DNA of 64,000 bases from Lutraria lutraria (taxonomy: Eukaryota; Mollusca; Bivalvia; Venerida; Mactridae). Where the stretch lies: the NCBI GenBank assembly GCA_964023205.1, contig OZ026846.1, forward strand, positions 36,228,194-36,292,193. Reading direction: 5' to 3'. Position numbers and translations under genes: made by a program. Shown one piece after another: positions 1 through 11,137 of this stretch. The notes under the pieces were generated by a model, which was given only the letters and a program-made list of their open reading frames with translations, was not told where the DNA came from and searched no databases. Each line of letters begins with the position of its first letter. The first letter of the stretch is position 1.

Positions 1-32
1 TTATTTATGTAATTATCTTCTTTGTGTTTCAG

Positions 33-1502
33 ATTTTACAAATATTGCAACAAACTGAGCATATTTTACATACAGAACTTGGATCTAATGCTGGGCCAGG
101 TAATGTGCATATCAATACTTACAACACATGAATGTTCTTATCTGCTACTTCTTGCTTTGTTCATCTTTGGATGAATAACATATTTTCATATAAACGATAT
201 TTTTCATAAATTGAGACCTGATAACTGCAAAAGAACTTTAACATAGAAAATATTATTATTATGAATTATGAAAAAAAAATTAAAACGTATATCACAATGA
301 CCTCTAACGGACAGATTTTTTAAAAACTTTGCATATATAAAGATTAATCCTTTCCTACCACAAAAAAACAAAAAGAAATAGAATATATGTCTTCATGCTC
401 TTTTGTGAGTTATGCCCGATTGTTGGACACCCCCGTAAGACCATTTTGATCGGGTTATCAAAAAAAATGTATTTTCAAAAAAATATCTGGTACAACCGTA
501 TTTCTTCATCAAAAAACAATTTCTATACACCCTTTTTATTGGAATAGAGTGAAATTATTGTATAATGGAAATAATCTATCCCATTTTACCTCGGTTTGGA
601 AAAAAATGTATTTATTTACCAAAATTCCTTTAAAAAGGGAGACAATCCACCATATGATTGAAGAAATAAACATCCATAAAATTTTTTTCAATGAACAGAT
701 TTTTTTAAACTTCAAAAAATAACACAATATATCATACTTAAAAAGGGAAAAAAAGAGGAGTATACAACTATCCATGCTACTTTTTCTAATACACATGATT
801 AAAGTTGACCCCATGAGTCAAAAGTACACAAAGCAATTCAGGCATTTCAACAGACATCCCTTATAAAATATAAATCAAACACAGTTTTCTTGAATATTTC
901 ACTGTTATTTCACATCATGCTATCTAATACACAGTTAAAGATGTACACATTCTCCGTAAGCATGGTTTATTCCTGCGCAGTAGCGATGCGCACGAACAAT
1001 TGTGATATACATCTTTAAATGATATCATTCTGGTTTTATCATTAATTAGGTTAGGTTTTTTTTATTCATAGATGGAAAGAAGTTGTTGTCTGTCCAAGTT
1101 AACTTAGGAAAAGTAGAATCTGTTCTGTTTTTAGAACTATTTTTTCTGTATCAATTTCAGAGGCTGATATGGATCATATGTGGGATGTAAGTAATATGTT
1201 TATTGTATAATTATGTATCAAAATATAACAAGGCATTTATATCAATACCCATAATTGGAATAACTATTCCTGGTTCTTTATTGTGCCTGCCTCTATTAAA
1301 TATGTATTCATACTTTACAAACTATTCATGAAATATGCAAGAATTGTTCAAGAAAAAATCAGGATTCCATGAATTCATTTTGAAGGAATTTAGGTCTGGT
1401 GTAAAGCACCAATACGCACCTCACCCATTTCCTGTGATTTTTGTCGAGCCCGCCTGCGGTGAGCTCGACTTAGTCGCCACAATGGCGGTTGCGTGTCTGT
1501 AC

Positions 1503-1576
<74 letters not shown>

Positions 1577-4540
1577 GAGTGAGTGAGTGAGTTAGTTAGT
1601 TAGTGTGTCCGTCCGGATCCTTGTCCGGGCTGTATCTCCCTTATGCATTGACACTTTTTAAATAACTTGGCATAATTGTTAAACACCATGAGACGGTGTG
1701 CAGTGCGCAAAATCCAGGTCTCTAGCTCAAAGGTCAAGGTCACACATAGAGGTCAAACGTCAAAAATGAGCATTATAGACCTTGTCCGGGCTGTATCTCC
1801 CTTATTCATAGAAACTTTTTAAGATAACTTGGCATTATTGTTAAACACCATGAGACGGTGTGCAGTGCGCAAAATCCAGATCTCTAGCTCAAAGGTCAAG
1901 GTCACACTTAGCGGTCAAACATCAGAAATGAGCATTATAGACCTTGTCCGGGCTGTATCTCCCTTATGCATAGAAACTTTTTAAGATAACTTGGCATAAT
2001 TGTTAAACACCATGGGGCGGTGTGCAGTGCGCAAGATCCAGGTCTCTAGCTCAAAGGTCAAGGTCACACTTGGAGGTCAAACGTCAAAAATGAGCATTAT
2101 ACACCTTGTCCGGGCTGTATCTCCCCTATGCATTGAAACTTTTTAAGATAACTTGGCATAATTGTAAAACACCATGAGGCGGTGTGCAGTGCGTGAGATC
2201 AAGGTCTCTAGCTCAAAGGTCAAGGTCACACTTAGAGGTCAAACATAAAAAATAATCATTATACACCTTGTCAGGGCTCTGTCTCCCTTATGCATTGAAT
2301 TATTTAAAAATGACTTGCCATAATACAATGCGACCATGTGTCTTGGGCAACACCCAGATTTTTATAGGTCAAAGGTCAAGATTACACATTCGGTCAAATA
2401 TATTTTCTTGTCTGGGCTGTAACTTCTGTTTGCATTCAAGGATTTTTAAATAAATTGGTATAAAAGTTTACTTCAATGAAATGATGTGTCATGAATATCA
2501 CCCATACTTGTAGTTCAAAGGTCAAGATCACAAGCTGGCTAAACAGGGGCTCGACATGTTGCCCTTGGGCTTCTAGTCTAAATACAGTACTGGTTAAGAA
2601 AGATTTTTTCTCTAGTGTTTAATGTCTAACAAATGTCCGGAGTCATTTGGTGACTTTTCCAGGTTTAACGTTAGTTAAAGAATATTAAAATTTTCTTTGA
2701 ACCAATAAGGAAAATACTTTTGGCTTAAAGAATCTCCAAAGATGGTAATGTTGTTTGCTTATTTTGTCTCTTTTTACTGATATAATACTTTTATTCGCTC
2801 ATATTTCATAATCACTTTTATGATTTCAGCGAGCACCATTTAGACGAGGTCGAAGACGTGCAGGACGACGTGGAAGAGGTGATGTTGTGTATGGAATGTA
2901 CGGTCCTGGTGGAAATGGTGAAGATTATGAGGTAAATATCAAAATTATCTCTAGAAATTCCTGAATACTATAAAACCTGACATAGCTAACAGTTCAATAT
3001 TACATCCATGTCATTGTGATACCCAAGTGAGAACCAGGAATTTATATCCCTACTCAAATTTCGAATAGTTTTCCTGATTCTTTATTGTGCCCAGTGTAAA
3101 GCACCTGTGCAAGCCTAATTTATTTTTAATTTTCTGTACATTTCTGCTTAATAGTGACATGACCTCAGTATGGAGGCCATTGTTTGTACAACCTCTCCAG
3201 AGTGGCCATCTCTTGTGTAACAACCTCCCTCCAACAACAGCATGATTTTTCCCACTGCATGATTTAACTACAAATTTAACCTCTCTAGAGCAACGACTTC
3301 TCAACAACAACCTAATTTTTTCACTCCCTATGAGTATTGCTTTGGAGAGGTTGCACTGTATTTTCATTCCTATTGTAAAAACTTCATCAAGTGTTCTTCT
3401 GTATGCTAACATTTACATCAGTAACTTCAGTATGATCTCCGGAGTGTAAGCAATCTGTGTTGTATGTAGTTTTAAATCTTTTCAGCACCTCATGAATCTA
3501 GCTGAGATGCTTGGTGATGTTAAAGAAAAGGGTCTAAACAAAGCTGATCTAGCTCGACTACCTATTGTTTCTTACACAAAGACTGAAGGTCAAGAGGATG
3601 AAGAATGTAATATATGTATGACTGATTATGAAACAGGAGATAGTCAAAAGATACTACCTTGTTTTCATTCATTCCACTGCAAATGCATCGATAAATGGAT
3701 TGTGGTAATATCTAAATCTTTGTTCTGTGCGATCATTAGAATTTAACATATTTTTTAACTGAATAAGTTTTAAGTGTGTCTACCTGCACTGAGATTCATA
3801 TAGTGTCATGTGTAGAGCTGGGTATCGGTCCTTAAAAGCGTATCACAATATATTACAATATTTCATGCTGTATCATGATATGTATCGCAATATATGTAAA
3901 TGGTAAATTTACAGAAAAGCATTAAAGATTAACATTTATACAATGTCTTGGGTAATAATACAGACTATAGCTGACAGTGTAGTTTCACACTTCAAATAAT
4001 TTGTCCTTTTTTAGTACTGTTGAAATTATTTATGCATGTATACATATAAATATATATGCATGCACAGTCAATAATATTACAAGATTGCCCAGCATTTAGA
4101 CATGAATAACACTTTACCGCAATGTATGAACTATTTTTTTACTATAATAAACATAATGTTCAGTTATTTAAGCTAAACCCGATATATAGGTATGCTGAAA
4201 AAATATTGTGATATTTATATTGTCTAGCTGATATCGCGATATACGGATAAAACCTCCCAGCTCTAGTCACGTTTGCCTAGTTGATACACTCACTTATTAA
4301 AAAAAGCTGATTGGTAGTATTTTTGTATGCAATTATTTCAAGTATTTTGTTGAATTACCAAATAAAAGATATTGGTGGAAATGAAACCCAACAATTGCGT
4401 CTATGAGAATGATGATTAATACCAATATTATCATGTTTGAATTACACCCTAAATCAAAATCATGAGGTTATCATTATAAATTTTTATTCCAGAAAAATGC
4501 TACCTGCCCGATATGCCGTGTTGAAGTGAAAATCAGTTGA
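33..4540 (+). CDS. RING-H2 E3 ubiquitin ligase, C-terminal part (5' exons outside window)
   Basis: Five coding exons join in frame: 33-99, 1161-1186, 2830-2931, 3486-3704 and 4493-4540 (TGA), giving 153 residues. All internal edges are AG/GT. Exon 3 encodes an Arg/Gly-rich basic stretch (RRGRRRAGRRGRG). Exon 4 begins HLMNLAEMLGDVKEKGLNKA and carries most of a RING-H2 finger: CNIC, then CFHSFHCKCIDKW. The last pair, CPIC, comes from exon 5, so the RING is split by an intron of about 790 bp. The protein ends eleven residues after the first Cys of CPIC. RING-H2 domains recruit E2 enzymes for ubiquitin transfer. The GLxKxxLxxLP lead-in followed by a C-terminal RING resembles RLIM/RNF6/Arkadia-type ligases, but I cannot name the orthologue. 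Intron 2 holds a pearl-like element and intron 4 a hAT-like element. The N-terminus is missing because the window begins inside the gene. Confidence 0.88.
935..1018. repeat. Short fold-back (MITE-like) with TTAA ends
   Basis: TTAAAGATGTACAC at the left faces GTGATATACATCTTTAA at the right, giving an 84 bp inverted repeat bounded by TTAA on both sides. It sits in intron 1 of the RING gene. TTAA targets are typical of piggyBac-type MITEs, but the element is short and only this copy was examined. Confidence 0.45.
1442..2576 (+). mobile_element. Pearl-like non-autonomous Helentron with ~160 bp tandem monomers
   Basis: The left end reads TGTCGAGCCC (1442-1451), and GTCGAGC there pairs with GCTCGAC at 1462-1468 to form a 5' hairpin. 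A GTTA-type microsatellite follows. Next come about five tandem monomers starting CTTGTCCGGGCTGTATCTCC near 1620, 1780, 1941, 2104 and 2264, a spacing of about 161 bp, and then a decayed unit near 2410. At the right, GGGCTCGACA (2547-2556) is the exact inverse of the left end. It is followed by a small hairpin GCCC-TT-GGGC (2561-2570) and TTCTAG. Microsatellite plus ~160 bp core repeats is the layout of bivalve pearl elements. A subterminal right inverted repeat followed by a hairpin is the Helentron arrangement. It lies in intron 2 of the RING gene and has no coding capacity. Confidence 0.78.
1504..1611. repeat. GTTA/GTGA tetranucleotide microsatellite
   Basis: An almost uninterrupted run of GTTA units, with a short GTGA patch near 1575-1590, forms the microsatellite part of the pearl-like element. 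Confidence 0.93.
3184..3360. repeat. MITE, family with ends TACAGTACAACCTCT
   Basis: The left end TTGTACAACCTCTCC and the right end GGAGAGGTTGCACTGTA are imperfect inverse copies. A second member is at 14477-14656. It lies in intron 3 of the RING gene. The TA-flanked CAGT ends suggest a Tc1/mariner-type MITE. Confidence 0.6.
3813..4265. mobile_element. Non-autonomous hAT-like element, 453 bp
   Basis: TAGAGCTGGG at 3813-3822 is exactly inverse to CCCAGCTCTA at 4256-4265. The flanks GTCATGTG (3805-3812) and GTCACGTT (4266-4273) match at 6 of 8 positions, consistent with a decayed 8 bp hAT target duplication. The interior is AT-rich with repeated ATATTGTGATA-like motifs and no ORF. It lies in intron 4 of the RING gene, between the two exons that encode the RING. 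Confidence 0.68.
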
Positions 4541-5715
4541 TGCCATTTATGAAGAATGCTACAAGTTTATCAATGTTTAATGTATCTGCATGGATGGGTT
4601 ATCAGTAATGATTGTTTGAAGACAGACTTGTCCATTTCTTCATATTTAGTGCTCTATTCAGGATAGTGCTCTTTCATGACTTCTGCGATTTAAATATCAG
4701 TATATGCTGTTATATTGCACTCATTCAGAATGGCAAGGAGTATTCCGAAATTTCTCTCCTTGTCACATAAACACAATCAACTGTCTCAAATATTGATAAC
4801 ATCTATATCTAATATAATATTGATTACATATACTCTGTTTTTAATCAGTGCAATTTTCAGTTGTAAGCATTTTGACTGAGCCCAATTTGTCTCTACTTAT
4901 TTGATTTGAAGAGTTTTTGTCGTATTTTAGACATATGAACACCAATATCCGTTTATGGAATTAACACATTTTTATTATAGTTGTATTTCTGTTCCATTTC
5001 ATCTTTTTCTTATTTTGATGAATTAATTATGTCTGCTAGAAAATGTTTATGGTAGCATGTTAATTAAGGGCCGTTGTCTGAGATGTTGTTATCATATTTG
5101 TTAGATAATTACATATCAACGTTACTGTCTTTTTGCAATGGTTATATTTCTGGGTGTGATTCTGAGTCAAGAATAAAATATTTGGTAAAAATCAGGACTT
5201 AATTTCTCTAATAATTGTACAATTGAAAAAAGAGCAGTTAGTTGACTTTAATTGATTGTTATCTGGGATTAAGGAAATGATTGAATTAACTTTTTGTAAC
5301 TTTATAACAGAATAAATTGGACTGGATAGATGACTTAAAGAATGGATTAGGTCAGCAATGATTTGCTTGAATTACTTGTTTATTGACAGACATTCTTAAC
5401 CTGCAGTTCATGAAAAATGGTTTATGACAGACTTCCTTCGTAGATAAGTGTAATATAATGAAAGTAATTTCTGTTATTTTATGTCATTTAAGCCTAAAGA
5501 AATGTTTGTATCTGGTTACACGACCTACCCTTATTTTCTCCGCGACTCTTGACGCCATAGGAACAGTAAATCCACTTACTCACCTTTATTTTACCTTTCT
5601 ACACACTTTCAAGGGCCAAATGGAAGATTGATTGTTTTGTGTATTGTCAAATAAGTTTCCTAGTAAAAAATAAAGTCTTTATTATTATTATAAAAGAAAT
5701 CTGACTTACCTACCC
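4541..5715 (+). other. 3' UTR and downstream DNA of the RING gene
   Basis: AT-rich sequence without a coding signal. Candidate poly(A) signals AATAAA lie at 5172-5177 and near 5669. Between about 5512 and 5690 there is a degenerate member of the GTTTCTGGTTAC repeat family, starting at CTGGTTACACGACCTACCC. Confidence 0.45.
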
Positions 5716-6437
5716 TTTTTAGCTCACATGTCACAAAGTGACAAAGTGAGCTATTAGGATCACTCTCCGTCCGGCGTCGTGCGGTGTGCGTTGTCAAACT
5801 TTTTGTTGTGACCACACTAGGGGCCACATTTTTGGCTCAATTTTAGCAAAACTGGGTCAGGACGTTAATATCAACAAAATCTCGGACGAGTTCGATATTG
5901 GGCCATTTGAGGTCAAAAACTAGGTCACTAGGGCCAAATAAGGGAAAACCTTGTGAACACTTTAGAAATCACTGTTTTGCATTTATCTTCATGAAACTTT
6001 GTCAGAATGTTTATTTTAATAATATGTAGGTCAAGTTTGAAAATGGGTAATTTCTGTAGTAAAATTAGGTCACTAGGGCAAATTGCTGGAAAACATTGTG
6101 AACACTCTAGAAGTCACTGTTTTGATTGGATGATCATGAAACCTTGTCAGAATGTTTGTCTTAATGATATTAAGGACAAGTTCAAATATGGGTCACCTAG
6201 GGTAAAAAACCAGGTCACAAGGTCAAATCTTAGGAAAACCTAATTAACACTGTAGATGTCAAATTTTGATCGTATCTTCACCAAACCTAGTCAGACTGTT
6301 TGTCTTAATGATATGTAAGACAAATTCGAACATAGGTTGTCTGGGGTCAAAAACTAGGTCACCGGTTCAAAACAATGTTTTAATGAGTGAACAGTGATTG
6401 TCATGTGAGCGATATAGGGCCATCTTGGCCCTCTTGT
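5716..6437 (+). mobile_element. Helentron-like element, AGCTCACATG family, short copy
   Basis: The 5' end is a near-perfect hairpin: AGCTCACATGTCAC faces GTGACAAAGTGAGCT (5721-5752). Inside are about three degenerate monomers of 143-148 bp marked by TGTCAGAATGTTT and GGTCAAAAACTAGGTCAC. At the 3' side, GTCATGTGAGC is inverse to the 5' GCTCACATG. It is followed by the hairpin AGGGCCATCTTGGCCCT and CTTG. The terminal blocks and the last two monomers are nearly identical to those of the longer copy at 6971-8116. It has no coding capacity. Confidence 0.75.
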
Positions 6438-6970
6438 TTTAATGAGCATGTATCCAGAAACAAAAATTTTTTATGCCTTACATAATTATTTAAACTTATT
6501 TTGTTACTTTCATTTGATTGCTTTCCTTAACATAAAAATAGATGTGTATTCAGTTATTACGCAAAGTATAGTGTTTCCTACAGGCCTTTTTAGGATGGCG
6601 CTGTGGCATGCCTCATAAACAATGTGCCATGCTGCCCCCATGTGACATAAATTAAAATATGCCCTTTTTGTCAGCCTGTGTCGTATTAAGTACTCTTAAA
6701 TAAAAGCAGTATTCAATAAAACACAGCAGCACAATTAATTCAGACATAATCTTGCACAGAATTCTGTGAAGTGTGATAGCAAATTATGCTGTGATAGGTA
6801 ACATCACTACAGGTAACTAAATGAGAAATGAGGCACGTTGCCCTGAATAGTACGTAACACGCTCTGAAGTGACCTTTTTAGCACAAAAATTGCCATGCCT
6901 CACACTCTGCAGGAAACACTGAAGTAATTGTATGGTTGTGTCCTGTGTGTCTTATTTGTTTCAATAAACA
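6438..6970. other. Intergenic, mostly a hAT-like MITE (~6569-6922)
   Basis: TAGTGTTTCCTACAG near 6569 is inverse, with one mismatch, to CTGCAGGAAACACTG ending near 6921. The interval contains no gene and looks like a ~350 bp non-autonomous hAT-like element. I could not recognise a clean 8 bp target duplication. The rest is AT-rich with no signal. Confidence 0.5.
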
Positions 6971-8116
6971 TTTTTAGCTCACATGTCACAAAGTGACAAA
7001 GTGAGCTATTAGGATCACTCTCCGTCCGGCGTCGTGCGTCGTCAAACTTTATGTTGTGACCACACTAGGGGCCACATTTTTAGCCCAATTTTAGCAAAAC
7101 TGGGTCAGAACGTTAATATCAACAAAATCTCGGACGAGTTCGATATTGGGCCATTTGGGGTCAAAAACCAGGTCACCAGGGCCAAATAAGGGAAAACCTT
7201 GTGAACACTTTAGAAATCACTGTTTTGACTGGATCTTCATGAAACTTTGTCAGAATGTTTAGTTTAATAATATGTAGGTCAAGTTTGATAATGGGTCATT
7301 TCTGTAGTAAAATTAGGTCACTAGGGCAAATTGCTGGAAAACCTTGTGAACACTCTAGAAGTCACTGTTTTGATTGGATGATCATGAAACTTTGTCAGAA
7401 TGTTTGTCTTCATAATATCTTGGACGAGTTTGAACATGGGTCATCTTGGGTCAAAAACTAGGTCAAATCTTATGAAAAACCATGTTAACACTGTAGATTT
7501 CACAGTTATTATTGGATCTTCACCAAACTTTGTCAAATCGTTTGTTTTAATGATATAACGGTCAAGTATAAATATGGGTCATCTGGGGTCAATAACTAGG
7601 TCACCAGGTCAAATCTTAGGAAAACTTTGTTAACACTGTAGATGTCACAGTTTTAATTGGATCTTCACCAAACCTTGTCAAAATGTTTGCCTCCATGATA
7701 TGTGGGTGAAGGATGAACATGGGTCAGCCGGGTTTAAAAAACTGGGTCACAAGGTCAAATCTTAAGTAAAAATCTTGTAAAAGCTCTAAATGTCATGGTT
7801 TTGATTGGATCTTGGCCAAACCTTGTCAGATTGTTTGTCTTAATGATATTAAGGACAAGTTCAAATATGGGTCACCTAGGGTCAAAAACCAGGTCACAAG
7901 GTCAAATCTTAGGAAAACCTTATTAACACTGTAGATGTCAAATTTTGATTGTATCTTCACCAAACCTAGTCAGACTGTTTGTCTTAATGATATGTAAGAC
8001 AAATTCGAACATAGGTCGTCTGGGGTCAAAAACTAGGTCACCGGTTCAAAACAATGTTTTAATGAGTGAACAGTGATTGTCATGTGAGCGATATAGGGCC
8101 ATCTTGGCCCTCTTGT
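6971..8116 (+). mobile_element. Helentron-like element, AGCTCACATG family, long copy
   Basis: Same ends as 5716-6437: a 5' hairpin beginning AGCTCACATGTCAC at 6976, and a 3' GTCATGTGAGC followed by AGGGCCATCTTGGCCCTCTTG. The interior holds six monomers, with TGTCARAATG-type markers near 7249, 7393, 7532, 7677, 7825 and 7968 (spacing 139-148 bp). The last two units match the last two of the short copy, so the copies differ mainly by three internal monomers. It has no open reading frame of note. Confidence 0.78.
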
Positions 8117-8906
8117 TGTAAAAAAGTAGGGTTGTATTGTAAAATATGTTTACTTTTCTGTATAAATTTAACTTGAATTTTATTTACAATGTATTTTGTA
8201 AACTGTTGTATATGTAAGTAACTGATATTTATCATATAATACATTATTTACTATATCTATATAACATTTATCAGTTAGTTTAAATTGTTAACCAGAAATT
8301 TTGTTGTTGATATAGCGATATAGTCAAATATGTCTCTTTAAAGGAGTAAACTCCAACCTGGTGTTGTTGTTTTTTGTAAATCAAGAAAAAAAAGTTTCAT
8401 AAGATTCTAATTCACCCGGTAAGGTCTTGTGATGGTGAAACCAGCATGTAAATGTTGTTTTTTATAACCTGATTGTTTAGTCTTTTGACATGTAGAACAA
8501 TTTTGTAACATTATTTTATATTTTATAAACGAAATATTTTGTGATGAAATGTTACTTGTATTTTCACAAGTGTTTTTTCCAGCTGTATAAATGAGTATTT
8601 CCTTCTAGCCTCATGTATGTTTTTTCTGTCTTAATGTTTTCTGTAGCTATATGTACATGTAAGCAGAAAGCATGACTTTATTAGACGACATGTGTAGTGA
8701 CAAACTTGTAAATTGTCTGTTTATTTGTGTTTAGTGATACTGGAACAATTGTATTATGAATTGTGCGTATATTTGTATATGGATTAAAGTTATACTATGA
8801 ATTCTTACTAAGATTTTTTGTTCATTATGTGAAAAAATATAGATTTAATGCTGTTATATTCTACAGTATACTTGGTGACAGTGAATGCTGGCCATCTGGT
8901 CCAACC

Positions 8907-9060
8907 ATGGCCTCTTTGGTCAAGTGGTTATGGTCTTTGACTTGCTTTCACTAGCCACTCACAAATGTTAGTTCAAATCCCACCAACAACCAAGTTTCAC
9001 ACAGGAAGTTGGTAGTTCAGGTAGCTTACAAAAGGTAGTTGATTCTTACAATATGCAATC
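8907..9060 (+). mobile_element. tRNA-derived SINE fragment
   Basis: A tRNA-like head carries a box-A-like TTGGTCAAGTGG at 8916-8927 and a box-B-like GTTCAAATCC at 8971-8980. The spacing and long variable region resemble class II (Ser/Leu) tRNA. The acceptor stem does not pair well, so this is a retroposon relic rather than a tRNA gene. Confidence 0.5.
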
Positions 9061-9103
9061 AATTCAGTATTGTTGTTTTAAGTAAGGTCTGAAAAGTTGA
9101 TAC

Positions 9104-9275
9104 TGGTTACATGCTCATTAAAAATAGGTTACAGATAGGTACATGTAGGTAGGGGCTTTGTTTGCTCTTGAAAGTGTGTTGAAAAGTAAAAAGTGGATTT
9201 TACGTTCCTCGGACATTATAAAAAGTCCAGGGTCAGTGGAAAAACATTAGTGTAGGTTAGGTAACCAGAAACAAT
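9104..9275. repeat. MITE, GTTTCTGGTTAC family
   Basis: It begins CTGGTTACATGCTCATTAA and ends GGTAACCAGAAACA, which are inverse ends. Related copies are at 12699-12864, 22325-22435, 22545-22680 and 38272-38400. Confidence 0.6.
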
Positions 9276-9710
9276 CTTATGCTGAAACCTGTAACACAGT
9301 GGATGGAGCAAACACAGACAGGCCAATACTAAATCAGTATGAGTTTGTTGAAGAAATCACGTTGTTATAGAGAGTTACTAAGAGTGTAAGCTGAATAAGC
9401 TGCCTAGTCTTGAAGTTAATCAAACAAACAAAGTTTGAGAGGGTGTATATTGGAGTCTCTCTGTAGGTCAGTTGGTCCGTCCGCATAAAGTTTGTGGAGC
9501 AAACTACTTCCATATTCTTAAAGCGATTGCAATGAAACTTGAGATATCTTATCGATGTGCAAGACACAATTTTCATGCCCAGCAATTCACTCATTGCAGA
9601 GTTATGTGCCCTTGAACTTAGCCGTATAGTTTACTGTTGCATTCTTAGTGTCAAAGCAGGGGTGTTAGTCACTTCTGTGACAGCTCTAGTTTCATATCTT
9701 AGAAGAAGTG

Positions 9711-9872
9711 TACAATCAAACCTGTGTTAGCTGCCACCTCTGAATAGAGGCCGCCCTGTGAATAGAGGACATTCTTTTAAAAATGGTCATTGATTATTTG
9801 GAACAAAATGACCACTGAATAACAATCATCAGTGGATTAAGGCCATATTTTGTCTTTCCCAAGGGTGGCCTT
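9711..9872. repeat. MITE, CAGTCAAACCTGTG family
   Basis: ATCAAACCTGTGTTAGCTGC is followed by repeated RAATAGAGG and GGCC motifs. It belongs to the family with ends CAGTCAAACC/GGTTTGACTG seen at 13540, 21052, 29703, 55858 and 59899; its right end is decayed. Confidence 0.5.
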
Positions 9873-10288
9873 GGTTCATATGTTCGACTTTATTGGTAAC
9901 CAATGTTCTTTAGTTGTCTCCAGTGCTGAAGTGTACTCCATCAATCATAAAATGAACAGCTTTAATGTAAGTTATTTATTGTATCATAATACAATATGAA
10001 GATAAACAATATGACATACAAACAACAAAACCTCACTTAGCAAACAATTAAAAAAGGAGGCCACTTCATTATACCAACCAATTACTTTTAGAATTATAAT
10101 TGCTATGAAAAGGATGATTATGTTTCTAAATGTAAAACAACATCTGTTGATAATAATAGCTATTGTAAAATGATTCTGTTCTTGTAAAATACGTGCACAC
10201 AATACAATCAGTGATATACAGTGATTTTCTCATAGATTAATAAAAGACTGATTATTCACAAAGTGTATACAAGTTTCCACTACATTCC

Positions 10289-11137
10289 TCATGAAAGAAT
10301 AAAAACACTTGCACACAAAGTAAGAAGGGTCATCAAAATATCTGGTAGAACCATGTATCCACTGCCTGTTTCCTCAAACATATTTCCATTGGGTTGTGCC
10401 ACTTTACCATCACAGAAGCATGTAACTGGCAGAGGATTGTACATAATTTGTGTGCATGTTTGGTTGTAATTGATTGGCATACAAACAGCTGACATATCAA
10501 TGTCAATGGTTGTAAATGTGTCACAGTTTGAGATGTTGGTGAAATCAGACCCATCAAATACACATGGCAAGTTGCCTGTTGCTGTTGCCAAGACGTCATC
10601 TGTGAAATTGCTTACACCACATACTGGGCACCTGTTTATTGTTGCATCAATCGGTGAAGACCAAGCTTGCAAGTTGCACACAGAAGATACTGAAATAATG
10701 TTTGACTTGGTGGCAGGAAATGTAGCACTGAGCGTTGGCATGGCTTCGTCATATTCAAAGTCTCCTTCACCAGTTGACTTAATCGCCACTATCGCTTCCT
10801 CTCCAGTCTTCATATTTTGTATTGTACCAGAGCAGCCATCTCTAGGGGAGATCCTCTTTATGGTTATTTCTTCAGAGATAGGATCTGGTCCTTGTTTCAG
10901 AATACAATAAACTTCAAACACTGCATCAATGACATTAAATGCTTCACCCTCGACATTGATTCTACTTGCTTTATGCTCTTTGGTTTTACCATACACCACG
11001 GCAGATGCCATTAAAAGGCGTACATCTCTTGAAACAGGTGTCCAGTTTGAAGATATTGTACATTTGGAATGCACTGATATCACCAGAAAACTCAGGATAC
11101 ATCCAAGTGTAACTAACAATAACATTGTCCTATCCAT
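10289..11137 (-). CDS. Secreted, probably GPI-anchored protein with CCDC3-like N-terminus (intronless)
   Basis: One uninterrupted frame of 282 residues starts with a hydrophobic signal peptide (about residues 1-24, ending VHSKC). It ends with a hydrophobic tail (MVLPDILMTLLTLCASVFIL) typical of a GPI-attachment signal. The start CTISSNWTPVSRDVRLLMAS, then VVYGKT, resembles the N-terminus of vertebrate CCDC3 (favine) as I remember it, but the CCDC3 coiled coil is absent. A cysteine-rich middle includes CSGT, VCN and RCPVCG. N-glycosylation sequons occur at NWT, NFT, NIS and NQT. Its paralogue at 11795-12628 shares VYCILK/VHCIFK, CSGT and RCPVCG. The two are divergently transcribed from a common 657 bp interval. 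Biochemical function is unknown; an adhesive or matrix role is inference. A minus-strand poly(A) signal may lie at 9974-9979. Confidence 0.85.
   Translation of the reverse strand: MDRTMLLLVTLGCILSFLVISVHSKCTISSNWTPVSRDVRLLMASAVVYGKTKEHKASRINVEGEAFNVIDAVFEVYCILKQGPDPISEEITIKRISPRDGCSGTIQNMKTGEEAIVAIKSTGEGDFEYDEAMPTLSATFPATKSNIISVSSVCNLQAWSSPIDATINRCPVCGVSNFTDDVLATATGNLPCVFDGSDFTNISNCDTFTTIDIDMSAVCMPINYNQTCTQIMYNPLPVTCFCDGKVAQPNGNMFEETGSGYMVLPDILMTLLTLCASVFILS

Larger units (their letters stand above)
8117..9970. other. Intergenic DNA with a SINE and two MITEs
   Basis: No gene is visible. The stretch is AT-rich and contains the tRNA-like SINE at 8907-9060 and MITEs at 9104-9275 and 9711-9872, listed separately. 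Short ORFs here have no recognisable features. Confidence 0.5.

Noticed and set aside
6007..7461. Two similar small ORFs (78 and 68 residues) suggesting a duplicated gene
   Set aside because: Both are translations of the same tandem monomer in the two AGCTCACATG-family elements, so their similarity reflects repeat sequence, not coding constraint.
10470..10910. 146-residue plus-strand ORF
   Set aside because: It is antisense within the minus-strand CCDC3-like gene, which has a signal peptide, conserved cysteines and a paralogue; the antisense frame has none of these.
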